The notes: generated by a model from the letters alone, not told the origin. A DNA stretch of 64,000 nt from Streptococcus sp. 121 (GCF_016458205.1 NZ_JAEMED010000007.1:1-64000); one strand, 5' to 3'. Shown: positions 26,419-36,453, counted from the first letter of the stretch. Translations and numbers: made by a program.

Positions 26419-27774
26419 ATGCATCAAACCTATTCTAACTCTGAAAAAGTGAAAGTCTTTTTTCAAATCTTTTTACCCATTTTGGTTTACCAAGTCGCGA
26501 ATTTTTCAGCCTCCTTTATTGATACGATGATGACAGGGCAGTATGGTACCTTGGATTTGGCTGGGGTTGCGATGGCGACGAGTATTTGGCATCCGATGTT
26601 TACCTTAGTTACTGGGGTGCTGTCGGCTATTGTTCCCATTATCGGCTATCATCTAGGCCAAGGGCAAAAGGGGAAGGTTGCTAGAGATGTTTGGCAGTTT
26701 ATTTATCTGTCCCTTTGTTTAGCAGCCTTTCTTTTTCTGATTATTGGATTTGGTGCCCCCCTTTTGTTAGAGAGTTTAGGCTTGCAAACAGAAGTTTTGC
26801 GGGTGGGAAAAGATTATCTGCACTTTATGCTTTTGGGGATTTTACCCCTCTTGCTTTTTAGTGTATTCCGCTCTTTTTTTGATGCCTTGGGACTAACAAA
26901 ATTGTCCATGTATCTGATGTTGCTTCTCCTCCCTTTTAATGCCTTCTTTAACTATTTGTTAATTTATGGCGTTGGTCCCGTCCCTGAATTGGGAGGAGCA
27001 GGAGCGGGGTTGGGGACTTCTATGGCTTACTGGGCTTTATTATTAGTCATTCTAGGTGTCATGTATTGGCATCCTGAGATGAAAGGCTATCGTATTTTTA
27101 AACCACAAGGTCTGTATCTTCCAGGTTTTATCGAAGGTTGGAAACTTGGTTTGCCAATTGGTGGAGCTGTTTTTGCAGAGTCTGCTATTTTTGCTGCGGT
27201 TGGATTTTTTATGGCTCGCTTTTCTTCAGAAGTGATTGCCAGTCATCAGGCAGCTATGAATTTTTCGAATATGATGTATGCCTTTCCTTTGTGTGTTTCC
27301 ATGACTATGGCCATTATCATTTCTTATGAAAAAGGCGCAGAACGATCAGAAGATGTTCTAGCTTATAGTCGCATTGGTCGACTCATGGCGATTCTGTTCG
27401 CAGCAGCCACTCTGATTTTCCTATACGTTTTCCGGAATCAGGTAGCTGCGCTCTATGGGAAAGAACCTGAGTTTATCAGGCTGACCAGCCATTTCCTGAT
27501 TTATGCCCTATTCTTCCAATTTGCTGATGCCTTGGTATCACCAATTCAGGGAATTTTGCGGGGCTATAAGGATACGACCTATCCTTTTGTTATTGGAATT
27601 ATTAGCTATTGGATTATCGCCCTTCCTTTGGGTTACCTCTTAGATATTCTTGCTGGTTTCGGACCATATGGTTATTGGATTGGACTTAATATAGGCTTAT
27701 GGGCTTGTGCACTCCTCTTACAATGGCGAATGGTGTCTGTTCAAAAACAGGATAGGCTGCTCTCTCAAGAGTAA
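26419..27774 (+). CDS. MATE-family efflux transporter
   Basis: A 451-residue polytopic membrane protein with about twelve hydrophobic segments in two related halves. The N-terminal FSASFIDTMMTGQYG and the GTSIWHP region fit the MATE (NorM/DinF-like) family of sodium- or proton-driven exporters of drugs and metabolites. A GGAGGTGAATC ribosome site is present. The substrate is unknown. It stands alone downstream of a repeat block and ends at a strong bidirectional terminator. Confidence 0.9.
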   Translation: MHQTYSNSEKVKVFFQIFLPILVYQVANFSASFIDTMMTGQYGTLDLAGVAMATSIWHPMFTLVTGVLSAIVPIIGYHLGQGQKGKVARDVWQFIYLSLCLAAFLFLIIGFGAPLLLESLGLQTEVLRVGKDYLHFMLLGILPLLLFSVFRSFFDALGLTKLSMYLMLLLLPFNAFFNYLLIYGVGPVPELGGAGAGLGTSMAYWALLLVILGVMYWHPEMKGYRIFKPQGLYLPGFIEGWKLGLPIGGAVFAESAIFAAVGFFMARFSSEVIASHQAAMNFSNMMYAFPLCVSMTMAIIISYEKGAERSEDVLAYSRIGRLMAILFAAATLIFLYVFRNQVAALYGKEPEFIRLTSHFLIYALFFQFADALVSPIQGILRGYKDTTYPFVIGIISYWIIALPLGYLLDILAGFGPYGYWIGLNIGLWACALLLQWRMVSVQKQDRLLSQE

Positions 27775-27775
27775 G

Positions 27776-27808
27776 AAAAAAACGACAGTTTAAAGCTGTC
27801 GTTTTTGT
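27776..27808. terminator. Bidirectional terminator (MATE / tautomerase)
   Basis: AAAAACGACAG pairs with CTGTCGTTTTT around a short loop, with A- and T-runs on the two sides. It serves the two convergent genes. Confidence 0.92.
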
Positions 27809-27825
27809 AATGGATTTGATCCTCA

Positions 27826-28011
27826 TTAGGATTTGGTTTTCATTTTTCCTTGAGGATAATACGTTCCTTCAGGGAGGTCTCGAATAAAGACATGGATGGC
27901 TTCCTTTGGAGCCCCTGTGTGTTTCATAACAGATTCGGTTACCTCCGCAGCAAGAGCTTGTTTTTGCTCAAGAGAGCGTCCTTCAAAGAGTTCAATTTTT
28001 ACAAATGGCAT
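27826..28011 (-). CDS. 4-oxalocrotonate tautomerase family protein
   Basis: A 61-residue protein starting MPFVKIELFEGRS. After Met removal, Pro1 is the catalytic base of the tautomerase superfamily. The length and the repeated strand-helix pattern fit small hexameric 4-OT proteins. GAGGAGG precedes the ATG on the minus strand. No aromatic degradation pathway is nearby, so the physiological substrate is unknown, as for most streptococcal members. Divergent from tdk. Confidence 0.9.
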   Translation of the reverse strand: MPFVKIELFEGRSLEQKQALAAEVTESVMKHTGAPKEAIHVFIRDLPEGTYYPQGKMKTKS

Positions 28012-28083
28012 AACGATTCCTCCTCGTAATCCATTGTACCATATTGTAACGTGGGAAAAGACTGTAAGTTTGGTCTGATTTCG

Positions 28084-28091
28084 TGTATAAT
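28084..28091 (+). promoter_or_regulatory. tdk operon -10 promoter element
   Basis: TGTATAAT, with TATAAT at 28086-28091, lies 33 bases before the tdk start codon. The -35 is weak. Confidence 0.6.
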
Positions 28092-28123
28092 AGGTAAGAA
28101 ATAATTTTTTAGAAAGTTGAATG

Positions 28124-28711
28124 ATGGCGCAGCTTTATTTTAAGTATGGGACAATGAATTCGGGGAAGACCATTGAAATTCTCAAAGTAGCCCATAATTA
28201 TGAAGAACAGGGGAAGCGAGTTCTCATTATGACTTCAGCTGTAGATACACGAGATGGAGTTGGAATGGTCTCGAGTCGCATTGGGATGCGGCGGGAAGCC
28301 TTGGCAATTGATGATGATTTTGATGTCTTTGGATTTATTCAGGAGGAGCAAAAGCAAGAGGAGCTTTATTGTGTTCTCATTGATGAAGCTCAATTTTTAA
28401 AACGGCATCATGTTTTTGCCCTGGCCAGGGTAGTAGATGAATTAGACATTCCGGTTATGGCCTTTGGTTTGAAAAATGATTTCCGAAATGAGTTGTTTGA
28501 AGGATCTAAATACCTTTTACTTTTCGCAGACAAGATTGAAGAGATTAAAACGATCTGTCACTATTGTTCCAAAAAAGCAACAATGGTCCTTCGGATGCAG
28601 GATGGATCCCCCATGTATGACGGAGAACAAATTCAAATTGGTGGGAACGAAACCTATGTCTCGGTATGTAGAAAGCACTATTTTAATCCGGAATTAGAAG
28701 GAGTTAGCTAA
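28124..28711 (+). CDS. tdk: Thymidine kinase
   Basis: Tdk phosphorylates thymidine to dTMP for salvage. The protein is about 195 residues, of the type II family, with P-loop GTMNSGKT near residues 9-16, Walker B-like [10 protein letters not shown], and a zinc site made by CHYC and the C-terminal CRKHY. Two adjacent ATG codons (28121, 28124) exist. The second matches the family start MAQLYFKYG and has better spacing to AGAAAG. It heads the tdk-prfA-prmC-sua5-glyA run, which is typical of streptococci. Confidence 0.95.
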   Translation: MAQLYFKYGTMNSGKTIEILKVAHNYEEQGKRVLIMTSAVDTRDGVGMVSSRIGMRREALAIDDDFDVFGFIQEEQKQEELYCVLIDEAQFLKRHHVFALARVVDELDIPVMAFGLKNDFRNELFEGSKYLLLFADKIEEIKTICHYCSKKATMVLRMQDGSPMYDGEQIQIGGNETYVSVCRKHYFNPELEGVS

Positions 28712-28713
28712 GC

Positions 28714-29793
28714 ATGAATATTTATGATCAATTGCAGGCGGTAGAGGATCGCTACGAGGAATTGGGGGAACTTTTAAGTGATCCGCAAGTCGTTAGTGAC
28801 ACCAAGCGTTTCATGGAACTTTCCCGTGAAGAAGCCTCGACACGCGAAACAGTTGCCGCCTATCGGGAATACAAACGGATTTTGCAATCCATTACGGATG
28901 CTGAAGAAATGATTAAAGATGCAGCGGGTGATGCTGAATTGGAAGAAATGGCTAAAATGGAGCTTAAGGAATCCAAGCAGGCTAAGGAAGAATATGAAGA
29001 GAAGTTAAAAATCTTGTTGCTTCCAAAAGATCCGAATGATGATAAAAACATTATCTTGGAAATCCGTGGTGCGGCAGGTGGAGACGAAGCGGCACTCTTT
29101 GCAGGCGATCTCCTGACCATGTATCAGAAATACGCAGAGACTCAAGGATGGCGTTTTGAAGTTATGGAAACGTCCATGAATGGCGTCGGTGGTTTCAAAG
29201 AAGTTGTGGCTATGGTATCTGGTCAGTCTGTCTATTCTAAACTCAAATATGAATCTGGAGCCCATCGGGTTCAACGGGTTCCTGTGACGGAAAGTCAAGG
29301 ACGAGTTCATACTTCGACGGCAACCGTGCTTGTGATGCCAGAGGTTGAAGAGGTCGAATACGATATTGATCCAAAAGATTTGCGGATTGATATTTACCAT
29401 GCGTCTGGAGCCGGTGGTCAGAACGTCAACAAAGTTGCGACGGCTGTTCGGATTGTACACTTGCCAACCAATATTAAAGTGGAAATGCAAGAAGAGCGGA
29501 CTCAGCAGAAAAACCGGGATAAAGCGATGAAAATTATTCGTGCCCGCGTTGCGGACCATTTTGCTCAAATTGCGCAAGAAGAGCAGGATGCAGAGCGTAA
29601 GTCTACCATTGGTACAGGTGACCGTTCGGAACGGATTCGTACCTATAACTTCCCGCAGAATCGAGTGACAGACCATCGTATTGGTCTAACCCTCCAAAAG
29701 CTAGACAGCATTTTATCTGGTAGATTGGATGAAGTGGTGGACGCCCTTGTTTTGTATGACCAAACTCAGAAGTTAGAGGCCTTAAACAATTAG
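28714..29793 (+). CDS. prfA: Peptide chain release factor 1
   Basis: RF1 ends translation at UAA and UAG. The 359-residue protein has the GGQ catalytic motif at 234-236 (GAGGQNVNK) and, in domain 2, a PVT motif ([12 protein letters not shown], residues about 190-201), like the PxT anticodon-recognition motif of RF1. This marks it as RF1 rather than RF2. It begins three bases after the tdk stop codon. The RF1-methylating enzyme PrmC is encoded immediately downstream. Confidence 0.97.
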   Translation: MNIYDQLQAVEDRYEELGELLSDPQVVSDTKRFMELSREEASTRETVAAYREYKRILQSITDAEEMIKDAAGDAELEEMAKMELKESKQAKEEYEEKLKILLLPKDPNDDKNIILEIRGAAGGDEAALFAGDLLTMYQKYAETQGWRFEVMETSMNGVGGFKEVVAMVSGQSVYSKLKYESGAHRVQRVPVTESQGRVHTSTATVLVMPEVEEVEYDIDPKDLRIDIYHASGAGGQNVNKVATAVRIVHLPTNIKVEMQEERTQQKNRDKAMKIIRARVADHFAQIAQEEQDAERKSTIGTGDRSERIRTYNFPQNRVTDHRIGLTLQKLDSILSGRLDEVVDALVLYDQTQKLEALNN

Positions 29794-30639
29794 ATGAGAT
29801 ATAGCCAACGATTCCAAGAATTTCACGACCAACTTTCCCATGTTGGTGAGGAGCCAGAAGCCTTTGACCTTATGGTTCGGAAACTGTTTGACTTGACCTT
29901 TACGGATTTTGTTTTCTTTTTGCAAAAAGAAGAAGAAGCTGAGGTGCTTACCCAGTTGAGGTCTTATCATAAGCGCTTGATGGACCATGAACCGGTCCAG
30001 TATATACTTGGTTCAACGGACTTTTGTGGCTATGAATTTCTCGTAGATGAGCGGGTCCTAATCCCTAGACCTGAAACGGAAGAATTGGTTGACTTGATTT
30101 TAGATGAAAATCCGGATCACGGTCTAAATGTCATAGATATCGGAACGGGTAGTGGAGCCATCGCCTTATCCTTAGCAAAGAATCGACCAACATGGAATGT
30201 ATGGGCAACGGATATTTCAAAGGAAGCTCTGGAAGTAACAAGGTTGAACCGGCAAAGACTCGAATTGGAAAAACAGGTAAACTTGGTAGAAAGCAATCTT
30301 TTGGAACAAGTGACAGGATCTTTTGATATCCTAGTTTCGAATCCTCCTTATATCGCTTGGGAAGATCAAGCTGAGGTTGGTCAAAATGTTCTTCACTCGG
30401 AACCACATTTAGCCCTTTTTGCGGATGAAGGTGGCTTGGCCCTATACAGAAAATTGGCTGCAGAATCAGGTGCTTATTTACAACCAAATGGAAAAATTTA
30501 TCTGGAGATTGGCTATAAACAAGGGGAAGCTGTGCGGCATCTCTTTCAAGAAGCTTTTCCCCAAGCGCGTGTACGAGTCCTCGCAGATCAATTTGGACAG
30601 GATCGGATGGTGGTAGTTGATGGAAATCTTAAAGGATGA
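29794..30639 (+). CDS. prmC: Peptide chain release factor N(5)-glutamine methyltransferase
   Basis: PrmC methylates the glutamine of the GGQ motif in release factors. The 281-residue protein has an N-terminal helical domain, the SAM-binding motif VIDIGTGSGAIALSLA and the catalytic NPPY at 183-186. It starts directly after the prfA stop codon and overlaps the next gene by 20 bases. The prfA-prmC pairing is a classic functional link. Confidence 0.96.
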   Translation: MRYSQRFQEFHDQLSHVGEEPEAFDLMVRKLFDLTFTDFVFFLQKEEEAEVLTQLRSYHKRLMDHEPVQYILGSTDFCGYEFLVDERVLIPRPETEELVDLILDENPDHGLNVIDIGTGSGAIALSLAKNRPTWNVWATDISKEALEVTRLNRQRLELEKQVNLVESNLLEQVTGSFDILVSNPPYIAWEDQAEVGQNVLHSEPHLALFADEGGLALYRKLAAESGAYLQPNGKIYLEIGYKQGEAVRHLFQEAFPQARVRVLADQFGQDRMVVVDGNLKG

Positions 30640-31219
30640 GTTGGAAGCAGGACGAGCTGTCATTCTTCCAACCGAGACCGTTTATGGGCTTTTTGCAAAG
30701 GCTTTGAATCAAGAGGCTGTGGATTTGGTTTACGCTCTTAAGCAAAGACCAAGGGATAAAGCCCTGAATCTCAATATTGCAACTATCGATCCAGTAAAAC
30801 TCTATGCAAGGGAGATTCCCCCTTATTTTGAGGAATTGGCAAAACATTTTTGGCCTGGGCCACTGACTATCTTGCTCAAGGCTAGTGATGCTGTGCCATT
30901 TTGGATTAATTCGGGCTTACCCAGTGTTGGCTTTCGGATGCCAGCTCATCCCATAACCTTAGAACTGATCCAAGAAGAAGGCCCCTTGATTGGCCCCTCC
31001 GCGAATTTGAGTGGTCAAGAGAGTGGTCAGGTGTTTAAGCAGATTCAAGAGGAGATCCCCGTTCCAGGTTTTGCAGATGATCCTTTTCTGACAGGAGTGG
31101 ATTCCACTATTCTTGATTTATCTCAAGAGCAGGCCTGTATCTTACGACAAGGTGTGATTACTAAGGAAGACTTGAAAGCAGTTGTTCCCCAGCTAGAATT
31201 TAAAGAGGTGGAAAAATGA
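30620..31219 (+). CDS. L-threonylcarbamoyladenylate synthase (YrdC/Sua5 family)
   Basis: This enzyme makes threonylcarbamoyl-AMP, the first intermediate of the t6A37 tRNA modification. The 199-residue protein has the family's nucleotide-pocket residues in [10 protein letters not shown] and [10 protein letters not shown], and GPSANLSGQ. The ATG at 30620 was chosen over TTG at 30617. It overlaps prmC by 20 bases and glyA by 4 bases (ATGA). It lacks the extra C-terminal Sua5 domain, so it is of the short TsaC/YwlC-like type. Confidence 0.93.
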   Translation: MEILKDELEAGRAVILPTETVYGLFAKALNQEAVDLVYALKQRPRDKALNLNIATIDPVKLYAREIPPYFEELAKHFWPGPLTILLKASDAVPFWINSGLPSVGFRMPAHPITLELIQEEGPLIGPSANLSGQESGQVFKQIQEEIPVPGFADDPFLTGVDSTILDLSQEQACILRQGVITKEDLKAVVPQLEFKEVEK

Positions 31220-32472
31220 TTTTTGAAAATAATGATTACCGGAACTATGACCCAGAACTCTGGGCAGCTATGGATGCGGAAGCAAAGCGTCAAGAAGACA
31301 ATATTGAATTGATTGCCTCTGAAAATGTTGTTTCGAAAGCTGTGATGGCCGCTCAAGGATCCCTTTTAACGAATAAATATGCCGAGGGCTATCCAGGTCG
31401 CCGCTATTACGGTGGGACCGAAGCCGTGGATGTGGTTGAGAATTTAGCGATTGAACGGGCTAAAGAAATCTTTGGAGCTGGTTATGCCAATGTACAGCCT
31501 CATTCTGGTTCCCAAGCCAATGCCGCAGCTTACATGGCTTTAGTGCAGCCAGGAGATACCATTCTTGGAATGGATTTATCTGCTGGTGGCCATTTGACCC
31601 ATGGTTCTCCGGTTAGCTTTTCAGGGAAAACCTACCATTTTGTTGCCTATAATGTGGATCCAGTAACAGAATTGCTTTCCTATGATGAGTTAGAAGCGTT
31701 GGCCAAAGAACACCAGCCAAAACTGATTGTAGCAGGAGCTTCAGCCTACTCACGGATTCTTGATTTTGAACGACTGCGTCAAATTGCGGATGCAGTGGAT
31801 GCCTATCTCATGGTGGACATGGCTCATATTGCAGGATTGGTAGCAGCTGGTCTCCATCCCAATCCGATGCCGTTTGCTCATGTTGTAACTTCTACAACAC
31901 ATAAAACCCTTCGTGGTCCTCGTGGCGGTCTCATCTTGACCAATGATGAAGAGCTGGCTAAGAAAATCAATTCAGCTATTTTCCCTGGGATTCAAGGTGG
32001 ACCTTTGGAGCATGTCATTGCGGCTAAGGCTGTTGCTTTTAAAGAAGTTCTAGATCCTGCGTTTAAAGAATACATGCAGCAAGTTTTGAAGAATACGCAA
32101 GCCATGGTGGAAGTCTTTCTTCAAGATGAGGATTTCCGTGTCATTTCAGGGGGATCTGATAATCACCTTTTCCTGGTAGATGTCACAAAAGTTGTGGAGA
32201 ATGGAAAAGTTGCTCAGCAACTCTTGGATGATGTTCATATTACCTTGAATAAGAATTCCATTCCTTATGAGCAGTTATCCCCATTTAAAACATCCGGTAT
32301 TCGAATTGGTACGCCAGCTATTACAGCTCGTGGATTCAAGGAAGAAGAAGCACGGAAAGTTGCCCACTTAATCCTTAAAACTCTTAAAGCAAACGGAAAT
32401 CCAGAAGAATTAGAAGAAGTAAAAGCAGGGGTGGCTGAATTAACAAGCGCCTTCCCACTATACAAGGACTAG
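31216..32472 (+). CDS. glyA: Serine hydroxymethyltransferase
   Basis: GlyA interconverts serine and glycine with tetrahydrofolate and supplies one-carbon units. The 418-residue PLP enzyme has the internal-aldimine Lys at 230 in [12 protein letters not shown], the YYGG motif near the N-terminus and [10 protein letters not shown]. The start overlaps the upstream stop codon. The operon then continues with a nucleoid-associated protein. Full length. Confidence 0.97.
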   Translation: MIFENNDYRNYDPELWAAMDAEAKRQEDNIELIASENVVSKAVMAAQGSLLTNKYAEGYPGRRYYGGTEAVDVVENLAIERAKEIFGAGYANVQPHSGSQANAAAYMALVQPGDTILGMDLSAGGHLTHGSPVSFSGKTYHFVAYNVDPVTELLSYDELEALAKEHQPKLIVAGASAYSRILDFERLRQIADAVDAYLMVDMAHIAGLVAAGLHPNPMPFAHVVTSTTHKTLRGPRGGLILTNDEELAKKINSAIFPGIQGGPLEHVIAAKAVAFKEVLDPAFKEYMQQVLKNTQAMVEVFLQDEDFRVISGGSDNHLFLVDVTKVVENGKVAQQLLDDVHITLNKNSIPYEQLSPFKTSGIRIGTPAITARGFKEEEARKVAHLILKTLKANGNPEELEEVKAGVAELTSAFPLYKD

Positions 32473-32473
32473 T

Positions 32474-33445
32474 ATGGATATTTACATTAAAGAAGCGATT
32501 ATTCATCAATTTTCTCCTCAAAGTTTAGACCTTCAATTTTCCCAAGAATCCCTAGAATTGTCTCCCCGTATTGATGAATATCTTAGGAAAAAAATTGAAA
32601 AAGTTTACTCAGATGATGCTAAAAAAGGTGCTTTCGAATCTGAAAACACCTTTTTCAGTCACATCCAAGATGATTTGAGGGAAAGCTCTATTGCCATTAG
32701 CCAGCTCTGGTTAGAAGCCTTTAAGGAGGCTGAAAATCAGAAAATGAATGACTTAGTGTTTGTCAATTTTGATAAAGAAGGACAAAATCACTTTGCCTTT
32801 TTGCGTCTAGTGCTTAGAGATTCTCTAACCGATTTGGGGCAAGAAGAGAATCGGATCCAGCTAACCCAAAACCACCTTCCGGGATTTGGAGCTAGTCCAG
32901 ATGAGGGCTTAGTTGTCAATCGGGTGACTGGCCAGTACTTTTTGCTGGAAAAACGAATCAAAGCTCAGGGGAGTTTCCTTCACTATTTTTCAGAAAAATT
33001 ATTAGAAGTTGAGTTGGCTCCATCACCTAAAAAATCCATTCAAACCATGGAAAAAGCTGCGCAAAAAATTGCGGAGAGTTTTCAGGCAGATGATTTTCAG
33101 TTCCAGTCAAAACTAAAGTCATCCCTGCATAAAAACTTGGAGGCAAAACAGGAATTACGGCCAGAAGACATTGCGAATGATTTATTTGAGGATAATTTAA
33201 CCGCGCGTCTAACTTTTATTGACCAGATGAAGGAAGAAGTTCCGGAAGCCATTCAATTCCAAGAAATTGATAGCCAGCGACAACTTAAACGATTGGAAAA
33301 CCAAAAGCTTTCCCTATCAAATGGAATTCAGTTAATTGTGCCCAATCCGGTTTATGAAGATGCTGAATCAGTAGAGTTTATCATGAATGAGGATGGAACC
33401 TATTCGATTCTTATCAAAAATGTGGATGCGATTGAGAGTCTCTAA
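32474..33445 (+). CDS. Nucleoid-associated protein (NdpA/YejK-like)
   Basis: A 323-residue protein of the 37-kDa nucleoid-associated family, recognised from its N-terminus (MDIYIKEAIIHQF), the SPDEG-type segment (GASPDEGLVVNRV) and overall length. Family members coat the nucleoid or bind DNA in Gram-negatives; the role in streptococci is not established. It begins one base after the glyA stop codon and overlaps the next gene by one base, so it is co-transcribed. Confidence 0.82.
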   Translation: MDIYIKEAIIHQFSPQSLDLQFSQESLELSPRIDEYLRKKIEKVYSDDAKKGAFESENTFFSHIQDDLRESSIAISQLWLEAFKEAENQKMNDLVFVNFDKEGQNHFAFLRLVLRDSLTDLGQEENRIQLTQNHLPGFGASPDEGLVVNRVTGQYFLLEKRIKAQGSFLHYFSEKLLEVELAPSPKKSIQTMEKAAQKIAESFQADDFQFQSKLKSSLHKNLEAKQELRPEDIANDLFEDNLTARLTFIDQMKEEVPEAIQFQEIDSQRQLKRLENQKLSLSNGIQLIVPNPVYEDAESVEFIMNEDGTYSILIKNVDAIESL

Positions 33446-34050
33446 TGATCAAACGAATATTTAGTTTCTTATTGATTTTGCTTGTATTTTTAGGAATGTG
33501 GAAAGGCTGGCAAACGGCACAGACGGTTGCCCATGTACGTTCTTACCAGCCGCTAGTTGAAGAGGCTTTGAGGAAAGAAAATTCGACCTTGGATTCTGAT
33601 CTGGTTCTTGCCGTTATTTACACTGAAACCAAGGGGCAGGGGCAAGATGTTATGCAGGCCAGTGAGAGCCTGACTGGCCAGGTTGACTCACTGGCAACCC
33701 CCCAAGAAAGTATTGAACATGGGGTAAAAACTCTAAATAGCTATTACCTACATGGTCAAGAATTGGGAGTTGATGAGTGGACCTCTGTGCAGGCTTATAA
33801 TTTTGGGAAAGCCTATATCGATTATGTGGCTAAGAATGGACAGAAAACGAGTCTCGAATTAGCCCAGACTTACTCACGGGATGTAGTTGCTCCTAGTCTT
33901 GGAAATATGAGTGGCGAGACCTACGCTTACTGGACCCCAATTTCCATCTTTCATGGACATGAACTCTACCGAAATGGTGGAAATTACTTTTATGCCAATC
34001 AAGTTCGTTTGAATCTGGATTTGATTCGCTTTTTTGAGCGCTTTGGCTAG
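33445..34050 (+). CDS. pvaA: Lysozyme-like cell wall protein (PvaA-like)
   Basis: A 201-residue protein with an N-terminal hydrophobic anchor or signal (about 4-20) followed by a lysozyme-like domain. The likely catalytic Glu is 61 in AVIYTETKGQG, and SLATPQESIEHGVKTL and AYNFGKAYI are typical of the family. Pneumococcal PvaA, a predicted lytic transglycosylase, is encoded at the same position after glyA. The start overlaps the preceding stop by one base. Activity is inferred from family membership. Confidence 0.83.
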   Translation: MIKRIFSFLLILLVFLGMWKGWQTAQTVAHVRSYQPLVEEALRKENSTLDSDLVLAVIYTETKGQGQDVMQASESLTGQVDSLATPQESIEHGVKTLNSYYLHGQELGVDEWTSVQAYNFGKAYIDYVAKNGQKTSLELAQTYSRDVVAPSLGNMSGETYAYWTPISIFHGHELYRNGGNYFYANQVRLNLDLIRFFERFG

Positions 34051-34115
34051 CTTGATTTCCCCATTTTTAGCTAGCTTTTGATAAAATAAAAACAGGAGAG
34101 TAAGGGAGTGGAACT

Positions 34116-34616
34116 GTGACCAGAAGAATAAAGGCAATTTGGGCTCAAGACCAGAAGGGACTGATTGGGCAGGATGGACATCTCCCCTGGCGAATTCCAG
34201 AAGAATTGGCTCATTTTAAAGCGACTACAATGGGTCAAGCTATGCTCATGGGCCGTGTAACCTTTGAAGGTATGGGCAAGCGCGTGTTACCAGGACGGAA
34301 AAGTCTCATTTTGACGAGAGATCCGAATTATCAGGTGGATCATCCGGATGTTCTGGTCCTTCAATCTGTGGAAGAGGTTTTGAATTGGTACCAACATCAA
34401 GAGCTAGAGCTTTATGTCATCGGTGGCCGTGAGATTTTCTGTGCCTTTAAAGAGAATCTGGATGAGCTGATTTGTTCTGAAATTCAGGGGGTCTTTGAAG
34501 GAGATGTTTATTTCCCTGCAGAATTTCCTTGGAAGTCCTTTGAGCTGGTTGAGCAGATTGAGCAGGAAACGGCTACTTTTCCCTTCACCATCTATAAATA
34601 CAGGAGGATCACATAA
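34116..34616 (+). CDS. folA: Dihydrofolate reductase
   Basis: DHFR makes tetrahydrofolate and is the target of trimethoprim. The 166-residue protein starts at GTG 34116, preceded by AGGGAG at 34103-34108. DGHLPWRIPEELAHFK holds the active-site Trp and acidic residue, and YVIGGREIF is the conserved NADPH-side strand. In S. pneumoniae the resistance change Ile100Leu lies in this strand; here Val stands near the equivalent position, but I cannot align it exactly and make no resistance claim. It is followed by a small gene and clpX. Confidence 0.94.
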   Translation: MTRRIKAIWAQDQKGLIGQDGHLPWRIPEELAHFKATTMGQAMLMGRVTFEGMGKRVLPGRKSLILTRDPNYQVDHPDVLVLQSVEEVLNWYQHQELELYVIGGREIFCAFKENLDELICSEIQGVFEGDVYFPAEFPWKSFELVEQIEQETATFPFTIYKYRRIT

Positions 34617-34619
34617 AGG

Positions 34620-34790
34620 ATGGAACGCAATCTATTCGGCCTTTTTACGGCCTTGCTTGGAGTTATTTGTGTTTTGTGTGCCTTGCAATCTTTTCAAAAA
34701 CGGCGCTATGGCTTAACTGCATTTTTTATGTTGAATGCCTTCACCAATTTAGTGAACACGATTCACGCCATTTATAATACCTTATTTTAA
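34620..34790 (+). CDS. Small membrane protein between folA and clpX
   Basis: A 56-codon frame starting MERNLFGLFTALLGVICVLC and ending IYNTLF. It has one clear hydrophobic segment (about residues 5-23) and a second weaker one (about 33-48), so it is probably a small integral membrane protein. An AGGAGG lies about 12 bases upstream. An equally small gene of unknown function sits at this spot in pneumococcus (from memory), which supports it being real. Function unknown. Confidence 0.75.
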   Translation: MERNLFGLFTALLGVICVLCALQSFQKRRYGLTAFFMLNAFTNLVNTIHAIYNTLF

Positions 34791-34810
34791 TCTAGGAGTT
34801 AGATTTACAT

Positions 34811-36043
34811 ATGTCGAAATCGAGATCAAATGAAGTCATGATTTATTGTTCGTTTTGTGGTAAGAATCAAGATGAAGTTAAGAAAATCATTGCTGGAAAT
34901 AATGCATTCATCTGTAATGAATGTGTCGAATTAGCTCAGGAAATTATTCGAGAAGAGTTAGCCGAGGAAGTGTTGGCCGACCTTTCTGAAGTGCCAAAAC
35001 CACAAGAGCTGTTAGCTATTTTGAACCATTATGTTATCGGACAAGATCGGGCCAAGCGCGCTCTAGCAGTTGCTGTTTATAACCATTACAAACGGATCAA
35101 TTTCCACGATAATCGGGATGATGATACGGATGTTGAGCTGCAAAAATCCAATATCCTCATGATTGGTCCAACAGGATCCGGAAAGACTTTCCTGGCTCAA
35201 ACTTTGGCAAAAAGCTTGAATGTTCCTTTTGCCATCGCTGATGCGACTGCCTTGACTGAAGCTGGATACGTCGGAGAAGACGTCGAAAACATTCTGCTAA
35301 AATTACTCCAAGCAGCTGATTTCAATATTGAACGTGCTGAGCGGGGAATCATTTATGTGGATGAGATTGATAAAATTGCTAAGAAGAGCGAGAATGTCTC
35401 TATTACCCGTGATGTATCCGGAGAAGGCGTTCAACAAGCCCTTCTCAAAATTATTGAGGGAACTGTTGCAAGTGTACCACCTCAAGGTGGACGAAAACAC
35501 CCACAACAGGAAATGATTCAAGTGGACACCAAGAATATTCTCTTTATCGTTGGAGGTGCCTTTGACGGTATTGAAGAGATTGTTAAACAACGTCTAGGAG
35601 AAAAGATTATTGGCTTTGGTCACAACAACAAGGCAATTGATGAAAATGGTTCTTATATGCAAGAAATCGTTTCAGAGGATATTCAAAAATTCGGTATTAT
35701 TCCAGAATTGATTGGACGTTTGCCTGTCTTTGCGGCTTTAGAGCCACTTGAAGTGCAAGATTTGGTCCGTATTCTTAAGGAGCCAAGAAATGCCTTGGTT
35801 AAACAGTACCAGACACTTCTCTCTTATGATGATGTTGACTTGGAATTTGAAGATGGAGCCTTGGAAGAAATTGCCCGTTTAGCCATTGACCGTAAGACAG
35901 GAGCTCGTGGACTTCGCTCTATCATTGAAGAAACCATGATGGATGTTATGTTTGAAGTTCCAAGTGAAGAGAATGTCAAGACGGTACGGATTACCAAAGA
36001 AGCTGTTCTTGGCTTGGAAAAACCAATTCTGGAAACAGCTTAA
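34811..36043 (+). CDS. clpX: ATP-dependent Clp protease ATP-binding subunit ClpX
   Basis: ClpX unfolds substrates, including tmRNA-tagged proteins, for ClpP. The 410-residue protein has the zinc-binding domain (Cys13, 16, 35, 38), Walker A GPTGSGKT (119-126), Walker [12 protein letters not shown], the GYVGEDVE pore-loop region and sensor II GARGLRS. In other streptococci engB follows closely. Here 423 bp of repeats intervene, with a terminator-like end. Confidence 0.97.
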   Translation: MSKSRSNEVMIYCSFCGKNQDEVKKIIAGNNAFICNECVELAQEIIREELAEEVLADLSEVPKPQELLAILNHYVIGQDRAKRALAVAVYNHYKRINFHDNRDDDTDVELQKSNILMIGPTGSGKTFLAQTLAKSLNVPFAIADATALTEAGYVGEDVENILLKLLQAADFNIERAERGIIYVDEIDKIAKKSENVSITRDVSGEGVQQALLKIIEGTVASVPPQGGRKHPQQEMIQVDTKNILFIVGGAFDGIEEIVKQRLGEKIIGFGHNNKAIDENGSYMQEIVSEDIQKFGIIPELIGRLPVFAALEPLEVQDLVRILKEPRNALVKQYQTLLSYDDVDLEFEDGALEEIARLAIDRKTGARGLRSIIEETMMDVMFEVPSEENVKTVRITKEAVLGLEKPILETA

Positions 36044-36061
36044 CAAAGGAAGCAGGGAGGG

Positions 36062-36452
36062 GAGAGTGGGACAGAACAGTTTTCTACAAAAACTGTTCGA
36101 TACAAGTCTTTTTTTCAAGTTGTAAGCTGAAACGGTTTCTCCCCAAACCGTTTCACTCCCACCTTCGCACTGTTGATTAGGTTGTTTTCAGAGGTCAAAG
36201 AGTCAGGAATTGACTCTTTGAGTTTCTGGATAGGAGAACATGAAATGTTCTCTCAATAAAGAGATCGAAAACACCGATCAACCACTGCGTCAAAATATTT
36301 TTATAGTCTTTTAGTTTACTTTTAGTACAAGGCAGCGAGTCGTAGACAGTACTGAAGTACGGCAAGACGTGCTAACACAGTAATAAAAGATAAACTAAAA
36401 GAGTATACTAACTAAAATAGGAAGGTTGAGACTTTGGTCACAACCTCTTTTT
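36062..36452 (+). repeat. Hairpin-array repeat, copy 2 (carries a MITE)
   Basis: It starts GAGAGTGGGACAGAAC. Stems are GAACAGTTTT/AAAACTGTTC (36074-36098), AAACGGTTT/AAACCGTTT around a CTCCCC loop, CAAAGAGTCA/TGACTCTTTG, and GAGAACAT/ATGTTCTC (36234-36252), ending with a terminator hairpin. Bases 36302-36407 are an inserted MITE that copies 1 and 3 lack. It fills the clpX-engB gap, and no gene is supported in 36044-36465. Confidence 0.78.
36302..36407 (+). mobile_element. 102-bp TA-type MITE, copy 2, with TA duplication
   Basis: The core 36304-36405 is flanked by TA on both sides (36302-36303, 36406-36407). The uninterrupted sequence is seen in the repeat at 44726-44923 (TTTTACTAACTAAAATAG), so the insertion and its TA target duplication can be read directly. 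Terminal repeats are TAGTCTTTTAGTTTA and TAAACTAAAAGAGTA. Target and size fit an IS630/Tc1-mariner-driven MITE, such as the RUP class of pneumococcus. Confidence 0.85.
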
Positions 36453-36453
36453 T
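36423..36453 (+). terminator. Terminator supplied by hairpin-array repeat (after clpX)
   Basis: AGGTTGAGAC pairs with GTCACAACCT (one mismatch), followed by CTTTTTT. It ends 13 bases before the engB start. Confidence 0.7.

Noticed and set aside
29005-29676. 223-codon minus-strand frame
   Set aside because: Antisense shadow of prfA, with no ribosome site or domain.
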